NCBI RefSeq assembly: GCF_900182815.1
Contig: NZ_FXUA01000005.1
Location: 124,001-188,000, forward strand
Direction of reading: 5' to 3'
Source: Algoriphagus winogradskyi
Lineage (GTDB): Bacteria; Bacteroidota; Bacteroidia; Cytophagales; Cyclobacteriaceae
DNA length: 64,000 bases
Positions within the stretch are counted from its first letter, which is position 1, and each line of letters starts with the position of its first letter. A program made the translations under genes and the position numbers. This document shows, piece by piece, positions 18,586 to 27,240 of this stretch. The notes under the pieces were generated by a model. That model was not told where the DNA came from. It worked only from the letters and a program-made list of their open reading frames with translations, and did not search any database.

Positions 18586-19203
18586 TTGGCTAGATACTTT
18601 ATTATATATAAGCCTTTCGGGGTTTTATGTCAATTTTCTGGAGAGGGGCAGACGCTTGCCTCTCTTTTTGATTTTCCAAAGGAGGTGTACCCGGTAGGCA
18701 GGCTCGACAAAGATTCTGAGGGACTTCTAATTATAACGGATGACAAATCCCTAAACCATCATTTGCTTAATCCTCGTTTTGGACATCAGCGGACTTATTA
18801 TGCACAAGTGGAAGGATCTCCTGAGCCAGAAGCATTGAAAGGATTAATGCAAGGCGTAATGATCAATGTGGAGGGTAGAGATTACAAAACTAAACCTGCG
18901 ATAGCCAAGGTATTGGATCCAATTCCAGCACTTCCAGACCGCGATCCTCCGATTCGCTATCGAGCGTCCATTCCTGATACCTGGGTTTCTTTGACTTTAA
19001 TAGAGGGCAAAAACCGGCAGGTTCGGAAGATGACTGCGGCTATTGGTCATCCTACGCTAAGGCTGGTTCGCTGGTCTATGGAGAAATTAACCATTCAAGG
19101 ATTCAAGGTGGGTGAAGTGCAGGAGATCGATGAAAAAACCATTTACCATAGGTTGGGACTGACTGGGTTTAAAAAGACGGAGGCAAATAAATCAAGGAGG
19201 TAG
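18586..19203 (+). CDS. RluE-like rRNA/tRNA pseudouridine synthase
   Basis: A 205-residue RsuA/RluB/E/F-type pseudouridine synthase, which isomerises specific uridines, usually in 23S rRNA. The catalytic motif GRLDKDSEGLL contains the essential Asp, and KPFGVLCQFS, TYYAQVEG and EGKNRQVRKM are the other family blocks. It lacks an N-terminal S4 domain, as RluE does. The start must be a non-ATG codon: an in-frame stop at 18559-18561 limits it to TTG at 18586 or CTG at 18580. The target base cannot be read from the sequence. Confidence 0.88.
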   Translation: MARYFIIYKPFGVLCQFSGEGQTLASLFDFPKEVYPVGRLDKDSEGLLIITDDKSLNHHLLNPRFGHQRTYYAQVEGSPEPEALKGLMQGVMINVEGRDYKTKPAIAKVLDPIPALPDRDPPIRYRASIPDTWVSLTLIEGKNRQVRKMTAAIGHPTLRLVRWSMEKLTIQGFKVGEVQEIDEKTIYHRLGLTGFKKTEANKSRR

Positions 19204-19217
19204 GTCCTTTCCCGCTC

Positions 19218-19250
19218 AAAACCTTCGAGGTTTTGTAAACCTCAAAGGTT
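19218..19250. repeat. Imperfect palindrome (AACCTT...AAGGTT)
   Basis: AAACCTTCGAGGTTT and AAACCTCAAAGGTT form an inverted repeat with one mismatch. It lies after the pseudouridine synthase gene but lacks a T tract. A GC-rich stretch with repeated GCCGCG follows at about 19258-19281, similar in style to the degenerate repeat at 17021. Confidence 0.45.
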
Positions 19251-19415
19251 ATCTATTGCTGCGTTGCCGCGCTGCCGCGAGAAATAAGCTTCTTAAAAAA
19301 TCATAAAATCCCTTTAATCGTAAGGCATTACCGCTTCTAAGATTTAAGATTGTCCTTTGGGACAAAAACCTCTATTTTAGTCTCCGATTAAAAAGCACTC
19401 AAAGATTCAGATTCC

Positions 19416-20387
19416 ATGCATCAGGAAAAAATAGCAGACGTAATACAGGAAGTAAAGAAAGTAGTAGTAGGCCAGGACAGAATGGTCAACAGACTTTTGA
19501 TTGGACTTTTTACCAATGGACATATCCTTTTGGAAGGTGTACCAGGCTTGGCAAAGACCTTGACGGTAAATACGCTGGCCAAAGTGCTACATCTTGATTT
19601 CAATAGAATTCAGTTTACTCCGGATTTGCTACCGGCGGATTTGATAGGTACGATGATCTACAATCCTCAAGCAGCAAGTTTCGAAGTAAAGAAAGGACCA
19701 ATATTCTCCAATGTGATTTTGGCGGATGAGGTTAACCGTTCTCCTGCCAAAGTTCAATCGGCACTTCTGGAAGCCATGCAAGAAAAGCAGGTGACGATTG
19801 GTGATACTACCTATCAGCTTGACCGTCCCTTTTTGGTTTTAGCAACTCAGAACCCTGTAGATCAGGAAGGAACTTACCCATTACCGGAAGCTCAGGTAGA
19901 TAGATTCATGATGAAAGTTCATATCGACTACCCAAGCAAAGCTGATGAAATGGAAGTGATGCGTAGAATGGCAAACATGTCCTTTAGCTCAGAAGTGAAT
20001 GCGATACTTTCAAAAGATGAGATTTTTGAGATTCGTAATCAGATCAATGCGGTAAAAATGGCTGAGCCATTGGAACACTATATCATAGAGTTGGTTTTTG
20101 CGACTAGATTTCCGGAGCAATATGGTCTGAAGGAAGAAGCCAAGTACATTCAATTTGGAGTTTCTCCTCGTGCAAGTATCAATTTAAACTTAGCATCCAA
20201 GGCGGTTGCCTTCATGGATGGTCGAGATTATGTGTTGCCCGAAGACATCAAGGAAATAGCAGAAGATGTACTAAATCACAGAATAATTCTCAATTATGAG
20301 GCAGAAGCCGACGGAATTAATACGCGAGATCTGGTCAAAATTTTAATGGAGAAAGTTCCCATTAACAAATCGGTAACATTGAAATAA
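19416..20387 (+). CDS. MoxR-family AAA+ ATPase
   Basis: A 323-residue MoxR-type AAA+ ATPase. It has Walker A GVPGLAKT near residue 41, Walker B VILADEVNR, the sensor-1 region LATQNPVDQEGTYPLPEAQ and the C-terminal lid ending in a Lys-rich tail. MoxR proteins act as chaperones that insert cofactors or metals or mature complexes, usually with a DUF58 and von Willebrand-type partner gene downstream. Here no such partner follows; a terminator does. The stand-alone gene is therefore unusual but unambiguous. Confidence 0.92.
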   Translation: MHQEKIADVIQEVKKVVVGQDRMVNRLLIGLFTNGHILLEGVPGLAKTLTVNTLAKVLHLDFNRIQFTPDLLPADLIGTMIYNPQAASFEVKKGPIFSNVILADEVNRSPAKVQSALLEAMQEKQVTIGDTTYQLDRPFLVLATQNPVDQEGTYPLPEAQVDRFMMKVHIDYPSKADEMEVMRRMANMSFSSEVNAILSKDEIFEIRNQINAVKMAEPLEHYIIELVFATRFPEQYGLKEEAKYIQFGVSPRASINLNLASKAVAFMDGRDYVLPEDIKEIAEDVLNHRIILNYEAEADGINTRDLVKILMEKVPINKSVTLK

Positions 20388-20401
20388 CTGCTATTCTAAG
20401 T

Positions 20402-20435
20402 AAAAAAAGGCTTTTCGTAAGAGAAGCCTTTTTTT
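20402..20435 (+). terminator. Terminator after moxR-like gene
   Basis: AAGGCTTTTC pairs with GAGAAGCCTT, flanked by A and T runs that extend the stem, with a T tract. Confidence 0.88.
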
Positions 20436-20574
20436 ATGCACTTTTTGTTATTCCAATATTAAATTCTGTAATCAATATTAAAAAAAGCATAATTCGGAAA
20501 ATACTCTTGCGGTGAATAATTGAAGCAGATTTGCAACGTCAAAGAAGGCAAACCATTTCAATTATACTATACCA

Positions 20575-21813
20575 ATGAAAAAGTTCAATTCCCTATTATT
20601 CATGTTTGCAGCAATCGTGATTGGATTCACAAGCTGTATAGACGGAAATGACAAACCAGTAGATCCTGTGGATCCAGGAGCAGATAATGTTTTGCTTGTA
20701 AACACAAACATCACTTCCAATACAACTTGGGAGACTGGTAAGACTTATGTACTTGGAGGAAGAATTACTGTTACTTCTGGGAATACATTAACCATCCAGC
20801 CAGGTGTAATTGTAAAAGGCGAAGTAGGATCCGGCTCTAATGCTACAGCTTTGATTATTGCTAGAGGTGGCAAGATTGACGCACAAGGGACCGCAACATC
20901 TCCGATCATCTTCACTACAGTTGCTGATGAAATCATACCTGGTCAAATTGCTTCACCTAATCTTGATCCAGATCTTTCTGGTCTTTGGGGAGGTTTGATC
21001 GTTTTGGGAAATGCTAAGGCTTCCCTTGCAGGTGATGTCACCGAGGTACAAATTGAAGGTATACCACCATCCGATACAAACGGACTTTACGGTGGATCAA
21101 ATGATGAGGACAACTCAGGAACTATCAAATATATTTCTATCCGTCACGGTGGTGCAAACATCGGTGAAGGAAATGAAATTAACGGACTGACACTTGGCGG
21201 CGTAGGCTCTGGTACAATTATCGAAAACGTGGAGGTGATCGCAAATCAAGATGATGGAATCGAATGGTTCGGTGGTACTGTAAGCGTGAAAAATGCAATC
21301 ATCTGGAATGCTGGTGATGACGCACTTGATACTGACCAAGCTTGGGCTGGTACGTTGGATAACTTCATCGTAGTTGCAGGTGGCGAAACTGATCACTGCC
21401 TAGAAATCGATGGTCCGGAAGGCTCATACAATGCTGGCCATACGTTGAAAAACGGAACTGTTAAAGGTAATGCAGTTGCTGAACTAGGCGACTTCCGTGA
21501 TGGAGCTAGAGGTACATTTGAGAACATTTACTTCTTCAACTTTGCTGACCCAGCAACCACAGATGGTCGTGGTGACTTATCCCTAAGCGGTGACAAAACA
21601 CTCGCAACATTCTCTGAAGGATCATTGAAATTTATGAATCTCGAAGCTACCCTAGCAGATGGTGTTACGTTGGCTACAGTTTTCAAAAATGGTACTGCTG
21701 CTTCAGCAACAATGGTAGCTGCCGGTGCTAATACTGTAGGGGCAAACAAGACTGCTTTCGCAAGCACTTGGTCTTGGACTGCAGCCTCAGGCGCTATTTC
21801 TGATCTAAAATAA
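20575..21813 (+). CDS. Beta-helix-like cell-surface lipoprotein
   Basis: A 412-residue lipoprotein with lipobox IGFTSC (Cys21) and an Asp/Pro-rich linker (PVDPVDPG). The rest is a repetitive Gly/Asn/Thr-rich beta sequence with right-handed-beta-helix character: LTIQPGVIVKGEV, a run of GGxxIG-type turns, and IENVEVIANQDDGIEWFGG. Proteins of this type are common in Bacteroidota beside TonB-dependent receptors. Here the receptor begins 81 bases downstream, so a surface-exposed binding partner is plausible. No enzyme motif was recognised. Confidence 0.75.
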   Translation: MKKFNSLLFMFAAIVIGFTSCIDGNDKPVDPVDPGADNVLLVNTNITSNTTWETGKTYVLGGRITVTSGNTLTIQPGVIVKGEVGSGSNATALIIARGGKIDAQGTATSPIIFTTVADEIIPGQIASPNLDPDLSGLWGGLIVLGNAKASLAGDVTEVQIEGIPPSDTNGLYGGSNDEDNSGTIKYISIRHGGANIGEGNEINGLTLGGVGSGTIIENVEVIANQDDGIEWFGGTVSVKNAIIWNAGDDALDTDQAWAGTLDNFIVVAGGETDHCLEIDGPEGSYNAGHTLKNGTVKGNAVAELGDFRDGARGTFENIYFFNFADPATTDGRGDLSLSGDKTLATFSEGSLKFMNLEATLADGVTLATVFKNGTAASATMVAAGANTVGANKTAFASTWSWTAASGAISDLK

Positions 21814-21828
21814 ACAAACACACTTTTG

Positions 21829-21876
21829 AAAGAAGGGAGAAAGAACTTGCAAGGTCACTTTCTTCCTTCTTTTAAA
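21829..21876 (+). terminator. Hairpin between the lipoprotein and TonB receptor genes
   Basis: AAAGAAGGGAGAAAG (21829-21843) pairs with CTTTCTTCCTTCTTT (21858-21872) with one G-T pair, over a 14-base loop. It may be a partial terminator that sets the expression ratio of the two genes. A TTG-initiated extension of the receptor would run through this hairpin, which argues for the ATG at 21895. Confidence 0.6.
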
Positions 21877-21894
21877 ATTTATTCTAATTGCTGT

Positions 21895-24798
21895 ATGAAA
21901 AATCAATCTACTAATCCACTCATGAAGGGATTTCTGATTTTAGTTCTGCTTGTGCTTTCTCAAGTATTTGCAGGATTTGTTTTTGCCCAAAATGGTACCA
22001 TTCGTGGCGCTGTCTTCGAAGAAGGTACAGGCGAACCTCTATTTGGTGTCTCTGTTTTAGTAAAAGAAACATCTACAGGAGCTGTAACAGATTTCGATGG
22101 TAAATTCGAAATTAAAGTTGCTCCAGGGTCTTACACTCTTCAGATCTCTTACATCTCCTATTCTTCTATCAACTTGACAGAAGTAGTAGTAAAAGCAGGA
22201 GAAGTAAACGTAATCAATGATCTGATGATGGCTGAAGAAGCATCAGACCTCGAGACCGTAACTGTCTCTGCCTCTGCAATCAGAACTACTGAATCAGCTT
22301 TACTTTCTGTAAAACGAAATGCTGCTAACCTCCTTGATGGTATTTCTGCCAGCACTTTTCGTCAAATCGGTGACGGCGATGCTGCTTCTGCAGTAAAACG
22401 AGTGACAGGTGTATCTATCGAAGGTGGTAAATATATCTATGTAAGAGGGCTTGGCGACAGATATACCAAAACTGTTTTGAATGGCGTGGATATTCCAGGC
22501 CTTGATCCTGATAGAAATACAATCCAAATGGATATATTTCCTACCAATGTGATCGATAACATTATCGTTTCCAAATCTTTTACAGCTGATCTTCCTGCGG
22601 ATTTTACAGGTGGTGTTGTAGATATAGAAACAAAAGATTTTCCTGAGGAAAAAACAATGCGATTGAGTTTGAGTGGTGGTATCAACCCATCCATGCACTT
22701 CAACTCAAATTATTTGAAATACGATGGTGGCAACACTGACTTTTTAGGATTTGATGATGGCACAAGAGCTATTCCTACAGACGGAAGAACAGACATCCCT
22801 CAATATGGTGATGCAGTAGGTAATCCAAATGGCCCAAAAGGCATGGAGTACCAAGAGATTCTTGGAAACTTCAACAAAACACTGGGTGGCTACAGAGCTA
22901 ATAGCTTGATGGATGTTGGAGTTAGTTTTTCCCTTGGAAATCAATTTACAAGATCAAAAGCCACTTGGGGTTACAATTTTGCTTTGACCTATAAGAATGA
23001 GACTGAGTTCTATCAGGATGCAGAGTACAACTTGTATGCTAAGCCTAGAGAGGCTGATCAGACGGAGCTTGAGCCTTTGGAAAGACAGCGTGGAGACTTT
23101 GGTGTAAACAATGTATTGCTTGGCGGACTTGCGGGTATTGCCTTGAAGACTGACAATTCAAAATTCAAGTTGAATTTAATGCATTTGCAAAATGGAGAGT
23201 CTAAGGCAGCTGATTTTGCTTTTATCAATACCAACCTAGGAGCGAACTTTGAAGCTAGACAATATAACTTAGAGTATAGCCAAAGAGGATTAACTAGCAT
23301 TTTGCTAGCGGGTACACATTACATCAATGGAAATGATTGGGAGCTTAATTGGAAACTAGCTCCAACAAGATCTACTATTTCTGATCCAGACATTAGATTT
23401 ACAAGATTTAGAGAGCCTACCAATACTGTATCCACTGAAGTAGGACTTCCTGCTAGAATCTGGAGAGATCTAGAAGAATATAGCATTGTTGCAAAAGGGG
23501 ATATCGCTAAAAGACTGACACTTTTCTCTAGAGAAGGTAAAGTTAAATTTGGTGGTAATTATGTCTTCAAACAGCGTGATTTCAACATTCAAAGCTTCCA
23601 GTTTGCTACAGGAAATACAGAGTTTACAGGCGATCCAAATGAGATTTTGCTTGAAGAGAATCTTTTCTCTGCAGACAATAGAAATGGGGTAAGGTACAAT
23701 GCGGACTTTATTCCGATTAATGCGAACGCCTACAATTCCATCGCTACCAATATGGGCGGCTATGTGTCAGTGGAGGCAAATCCAGCAGATAAATTAAAAG
23801 CTATCGTAGGATTAAGAGTTGAGAAATACAATCAATACTATACTGGTACTAACCAGACTGGAACAATCAATTATGATTTGGTTGAAGTACTTGATGATAT
23901 GGATTTCTTTCCAACTGTCAACTTGATTTTCAACTTGAAAGAAAATCAAAACCTACGTGCTTCAGCATCTAGAACCATCGCAAGACCTTCTTTCAAAGAA
24001 CTGTCTTATGCGGAAATTCTTGACCCAATCACAGGTAGAACTTTTATTGGTGGTCTATATCCTGAAACTACCAATGGGGGAACAGAAGTCCTTTGGGATG
24101 GTAATTTAGTTTCTACTCATGTGAATAACTTTGATTTGAGATGGGAAGCTTTCCAGGAAAGAGGTCAAATGCTTTCAGTAAGTGCCTTCTATAAAACCTT
24201 TGAAAAGCCTATTGAAATGGTTCAGTTCCTAGCTGATCCTGGAACTTTCCAGCCTAGAAACGTAGGTAATGGTACTGTTGCAGGTTTAGAGTTTGAATTC
24301 AGAAAATCTCTGAAATTCATTGCTCCTACCTTGGAAAATTTCTCTTGGAATACGAACGTTACGGTTACTAAATCTCAAATAAAAATGTCTGAATCTGAAT
24401 TCAGATCAAGATCATTGACAGCTAGAGAAGGTCAGGTAATTGAGGATACACGTGACATGGCCGGACAGGCACCTTACTTGATTAACACGGGCTTAAGCTA
24501 TAACTCGTTCACTACTGGTTGGGAAGCTGGTGTTTTCTATAATGTTCAAGGATCTTCTCTTCAGTATGTTGGATTTGGTAACAGAACAGATACATACTCT
24601 GTACCATTCAATAGCTTGAATTTAAACATCAATAAGACTTTTGGGGCAGATGAGCGACTGCAAGCTGGCTTTGGGGTGCAAAATATTCTGAACTCAAAGA
24701 GAGAGTATGTTTATAAGTCATATGAGGCACAAGATCAGATTTTCAGCAGCCTTTCTCCAGGCACAAAAATCAACATGAGAGTTTCCTTCTCTTTCTAA
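21895..24798 (+). CDS. TonB-dependent receptor with carboxypeptidase-regulatory-like domain
   Basis: A 967-residue outer-membrane receptor from the ATG at 21895. Signal peptide about 1-32 (ending FVFAQ), then a CarboxypepD_reg-like domain (GTIRGAVFEEGTG to ITNxTEVVV), a plug with RRVTGVSIEGGKYIYVRGLGDRY, and a large barrel ending in a terminal Phe (MRVSFSF). It is not of the SusC class. The plug sequence GLGDRYTKTVLNG is typical of a CarboxypepD_reg-like receptor family that pairs with an upstream beta-helix lipoprotein. The ligand is unknown. A bidirectional terminator follows. Confidence 0.92.
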   Translation: MKNQSTNPLMKGFLILVLLVLSQVFAGFVFAQNGTIRGAVFEEGTGEPLFGVSVLVKETSTGAVTDFDGKFEIKVAPGSYTLQISYISYSSINLTEVVVKAGEVNVINDLMMAEEASDLETVTVSASAIRTTESALLSVKRNAANLLDGISASTFRQIGDGDAASAVKRVTGVSIEGGKYIYVRGLGDRYTKTVLNGVDIPGLDPDRNTIQMDIFPTNVIDNIIVSKSFTADLPADFTGGVVDIETKDFPEEKTMRLSLSGGINPSMHFNSNYLKYDGGNTDFLGFDDGTRAIPTDGRTDIPQYGDAVGNPNGPKGMEYQEILGNFNKTLGGYRANSLMDVGVSFSLGNQFTRSKATWGYNFALTYKNETEFYQDAEYNLYAKPREADQTELEPLERQRGDFGVNNVLLGGLAGIALKTDNSKFKLNLMHLQNGESKAADFAFINTNLGANFEARQYNLEYSQRGLTSILLAGTHYINGNDWELNWKLAPTRSTISDPDIRFTRFREPTNTVSTEVGLPARIWRDLEEYSIVAKGDIAKRLTLFSREGKVKFGGNYVFKQRDFNIQSFQFATGNTEFTGDPNEILLEENLFSADNRNGVRYNADFIPINANAYNSIATNMGGYVSVEANPADKLKAIVGLRVEKYNQYYTGTNQTGTINYDLVEVLDDMDFFPTVNLIFNLKENQNLRASASRTIARPSFKELSYAEILDPITGRTFIGGLYPETTNGGTEVLWDGNLVSTHVNNFDLRWEAFQERGQMLSVSAFYKTFEKPIEMVQFLADPGTFQPRNVGNGTVAGLEFEFRKSLKFIAPTLENFSWNTNVTVTKSQIKMSESEFRSRSLTAREGQVIEDTRDMAGQAPYLINTGLSYNSFTTGWEAGVFYNVQGSSLQYVGFGNRTDTYSVPFNSLNLNINKTFGADERLQAGFGVQNILNSKREYVYKSYEAQDQIFSSLSPGTKINMRVSFSF

Positions 24799-24818
24799 TA
24801 TTCCAACTATCACAATTG

Positions 24819-24848
24819 AAAAAGGCTCCTTTAAGGAGCCTTTTTTTT
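24819..24848. terminator. Bidirectional terminator (TonB receptor / DUF985)
   Basis: AAAAAGGCTCC pairs with GGAGCCTTTTT around a short loop, with A and T tracts on both sides. It lies between convergent genes and touches the stop codon of the minus-strand gene. Confidence 0.9.
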
Positions 24849-25335
24849 ATGTCAATTTATTGATGATTTCGAAAGATTCTGGGAATTGTTGGAGAAGTGC
24901 CTTGGCCTCGAAGAGTTCAAAATCTGCAAAATCAAACCCAGGCGAAACGACGCATGAAACTAATGCGAAACTGTCAGGCTCGTCCACTGTGCTACCAAAG
25001 ATGGTATGAGCTTTTACTAAATGCTGAGGAGAAGTAATTGCCGTACTTGATGGATATCCAAGCGAAAGCTGCTTATGACCAAGTTCACTTAAGGTGTGAA
25101 CTGTCAAATTGCTTCCTTCATGGAAGAACCAAAGCTCATCACTTTTGATACGATGGAATTTTGATACATTCTCTGAGGTAAGTAGAAAGTAGATAGCTGT
25201 TGTTAGGTTTTTATTCCCGGCACTTGTTTCAATGTTTGCTTCAGATCGATAAGTCTCTGAATAGAACCCTCCTTCTGGGTGAGGCAGTAGGTTCAATTTT
25301 TCTACCAAAAAAGCTATTCTGTTCTGCACCTCCAT
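24847..25335 (-). CDS. DUF985 cupin-domain protein
   Basis: A 162-residue cupin of the DUF985 (Cupin_5) family. It opens with NLLPHPEGGFYSETYRS and has the core TTAIYFLLTSENVSKFHRIKSDELWFFHEG, where the His and Glu residues fit a cupin metal site. Members are uncharacterised or linked to sugar epimerase-type chemistry. It begins one base after the stop of the WecB gene, so the two are probably cotranscribed; a link to nucleotide-sugar metabolism is suggestive only. Confidence 0.87.
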   Translation of the reverse strand: MEVQNRIAFLVEKLNLLPHPEGGFYSETYRSEANIETSAGNKNLTTAIYFLLTSENVSKFHRIKSDELWFFHEGSNLTVHTLSELGHKQLSLGYPSSTAITSPQHLVKAHTIFGSTVDEPDSFALVSCVVSPGFDFADFELFEAKALLQQFPESFEIINKLT

Positions 25336-25336
25336 A

Positions 25337-26437
25337 TCAAGCTGCGGAATAGGAATCTAGTAATATAGCTACTATTCGCTCTGCTGTTTTTCCATCCCAA
25401 AGCGGAATTCCTTGGTATTGCTTCCATTCTCCCTGCATTATTTTTTCCAAGTAAGGTTTAAGCTTAGCTGGATCAGTCCCTACAAGTTCATTGGTGCCAA
25501 GGTGGATGGTTTCAGCACGTTCAGTATTGTCTCTGAGAGTAATACAAGGCACATTCATGACAGAAGCTTCTTCAGTAATTCCTCCAGAATCGGTGATTAC
25601 ACCTTTCGCATTTTTTACCAGATAGTTGAATTCCAAATATCCTAAAGGTTCACACATATGAAGGTGCGGTGCATCGATACCAATTGTTTGTAAGTTCTTG
25701 GCGGTGCGTGGATGCACTGGAAAAATGATTGGTAATCCTTTTGTGCCTTCCAGAATCGCATCTATCATGGCTTTTAGTTTTTGCTCTTGATCCACGTTTG
25801 CAGGACGGTGCATGGTCATCACAAAGTATTGACCAGGTTCCAAGCTTTCGAAAATCTCACCTTCCGGCTTTTGGAATCTAGGCATCTGCGCCATCAATGT
25901 ATCTATCATCGTATTGCCTACGTAATGGATTTTTTCTTCAGAAAAACCACTATTTCTAAGATTGCTATTTGCTATCTCAGAGGTGGTGAAAAAATGATCG
26001 GTAATACTATCTGTGACCATTCTGTTGATTTCCTCGGGCATGGTTAAATCGCCAGAGCGTATTCCTCCTTCTACATGAGCTACATCTATTTGGAGTTTTT
26101 TGGCAGTAATAGAGCAGGCAAGTGTGCTGGTGACATCTCCTACAACTAGTACAAGGTCTGGGCGATTTTCAAGAAGTTCTTTTTCAAATGCGACCATAAT
26201 TGCGGCTGTTTGTTCAGCTTGAGTTCCACCTCCTCCTCCAAGATTTGCGTTAGGCTCGGGGATATTCAGTTGATCAAAAAAGTCACCTGACATCTTTTTA
26301 TCATAATGCTGTCCAGTATGAACCAATCGGAAATTGATATCAATGCCTTCCTGTTGCTTTTTGATAAATTGGTGAATGATAGGCGCAATTTTCACGAAAT
26401 TGGGTCGCGCACCTGCGACTATGGTAAAAGTAGCCAT
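25337..26437 (-). CDS. wecB: UDP-N-acetylglucosamine 2-epimerase (non-hydrolysing)
   Basis: A 366-residue cytoplasmic enzyme that interconverts UDP-GlcNAc and UDP-ManNAc, a precursor for capsule, teichoic-acid-like or ECA-type polysaccharides. The family blocks are present: TIVAGARPNFVKIAPI, HTGQHYDKKMSGDFF, GDVTSTLACSI, HVEGGIRSGDLTMPEEINR and ITDSGGITEEA. Length is normal. It is separate from any visible glycosyltransferase cluster. The next plus-strand genes encode a lipoprotein and a Wzi-type capsule-attachment protein, which supports an exopolysaccharide role. Confidence 0.93.
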   Translation of the reverse strand: MATFTIVAGARPNFVKIAPIIHQFIKKQQEGIDINFRLVHTGQHYDKKMSGDFFDQLNIPEPNANLGGGGGTQAEQTAAIMVAFEKELLENRPDLVLVVGDVTSTLACSITAKKLQIDVAHVEGGIRSGDLTMPEEINRMVTDSITDHFFTTSEIANSNLRNSGFSEEKIHYVGNTMIDTLMAQMPRFQKPEGEIFESLEPGQYFVMTMHRPANVDQEQKLKAMIDAILEGTKGLPIIFPVHPRTAKNLQTIGIDAPHLHMCEPLGYLEFNYLVKNAKGVITDSGGITEEASVMNVPCITLRDNTERAETIHLGTNELVGTDPAKLKPYLEKIMQGEWKQYQGIPLWDGKTAERIVAILLDSYSAA

Positions 26438-26574
26438 CTCATATTTTTTTTTGTAGCCAAAAATAGTAAAACCTTTTGGAGACCTGAGCTAAAATTACCC
26501 TTCTTTTGGTAAGTCTCATTTGGCTCCTTTTTTGTTTCTTTGCAAGGTTCTATTTTCTTAACTAATTGAATTTG

Positions 26575-27240
26575 ATGGATTATTATAAATGGTCAAAAGC
26601 AGTGAAGATACTTCTACTACTTATGACTTTAGGGTTTGTTTCCTCTTGTACTGAAACATTGGAGTCAGAGCAAGTGGTCTATTCCAATGATTTTTCAAAT
26701 CTAGATTTGGCAGGATTTGAAAACGGTAGGTTTTTAATTTTTGAAAATGACACAGTAGTCGGCTATTACCATAATGAAGAAATTGCAGTTAATTTGTCTG
26801 GTCTTCCATCCCACAATCTGTTAAAAGTTACGCTTGAGATTTTGGTTCATGATTCCTGGGATGGAAATGCTTCAGATAACGGAAATGGTCCAGATCAATG
26901 GTTTTTTGGGGTAGATGATGAGGAGGTTTTTAGAACTACATTCTCCAATACGCCTTGTGAATCCACCTATTGCCTTTACCAATCTTATCCAGATCATTTC
27001 TTCAAACAAAATAGACCTAAAACAGGAGCAATTCAGACGAATATGCCTGGTCTCTGTCTTTTTGGCGCATTTCCGAATTATACGACCAGATATAGTATTT
27101 CCAAGATTATTGAACATAGTAATCCCAATTCCAGAGTTTATATGAATTCGGAATTAGTGGCGGATAATGCAACTGACCCTTTGTGTGATGAATCTTGGTC
27201 TTTAGCTAAAATTACTATTGAAGCCCTTACCTTGAAATGA
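26575..27240 (+). CDS. Hypothetical lipoprotein coupled to the Wzi-like gene
   Basis: A 221-residue protein with a clear lipoprotein signal (LGFVSSC, Cys25). I do not recognise the family. It is beta-rich and contains two Cys in a short segment (NTPCESTYC), and DGNASDNGNGPDQWFFGVDDEE, a Gly/Asn/Asp-rich loop with possible metal-binding character. An alternative TTG start three codons upstream is less likely. Its stop overlaps the Wzi-like start as ATGA, so translation is coupled. It may be a lipoprotein partner of that barrel. Function unknown. Confidence 0.72.
   Translation: MDYYKWSKAVKILLLLMTLGFVSSCTETLESEQVVYSNDFSNLDLAGFENGRFLIFENDTVVGYYHNEEIAVNLSGLPSHNLLKVTLEILVHDSWDGNASDNGNGPDQWFFGVDDEEVFRTTFSNTPCESTYCLYQSYPDHFFKQNRPKTGAIQTNMPGLCLFGAFPNYTTRYSISKIIEHSNPNSRVYMNSELVADNATDPLCDESWSLAKITIEALTLK

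Noticed and set aside
21826..21894. TTG-initiated 23-codon extension of the TonB-dependent receptor
   Set aside because: It would run through a strong hairpin and put a non-hydrophobic segment before a good signal peptide; the ATG at 21895 is preferred.
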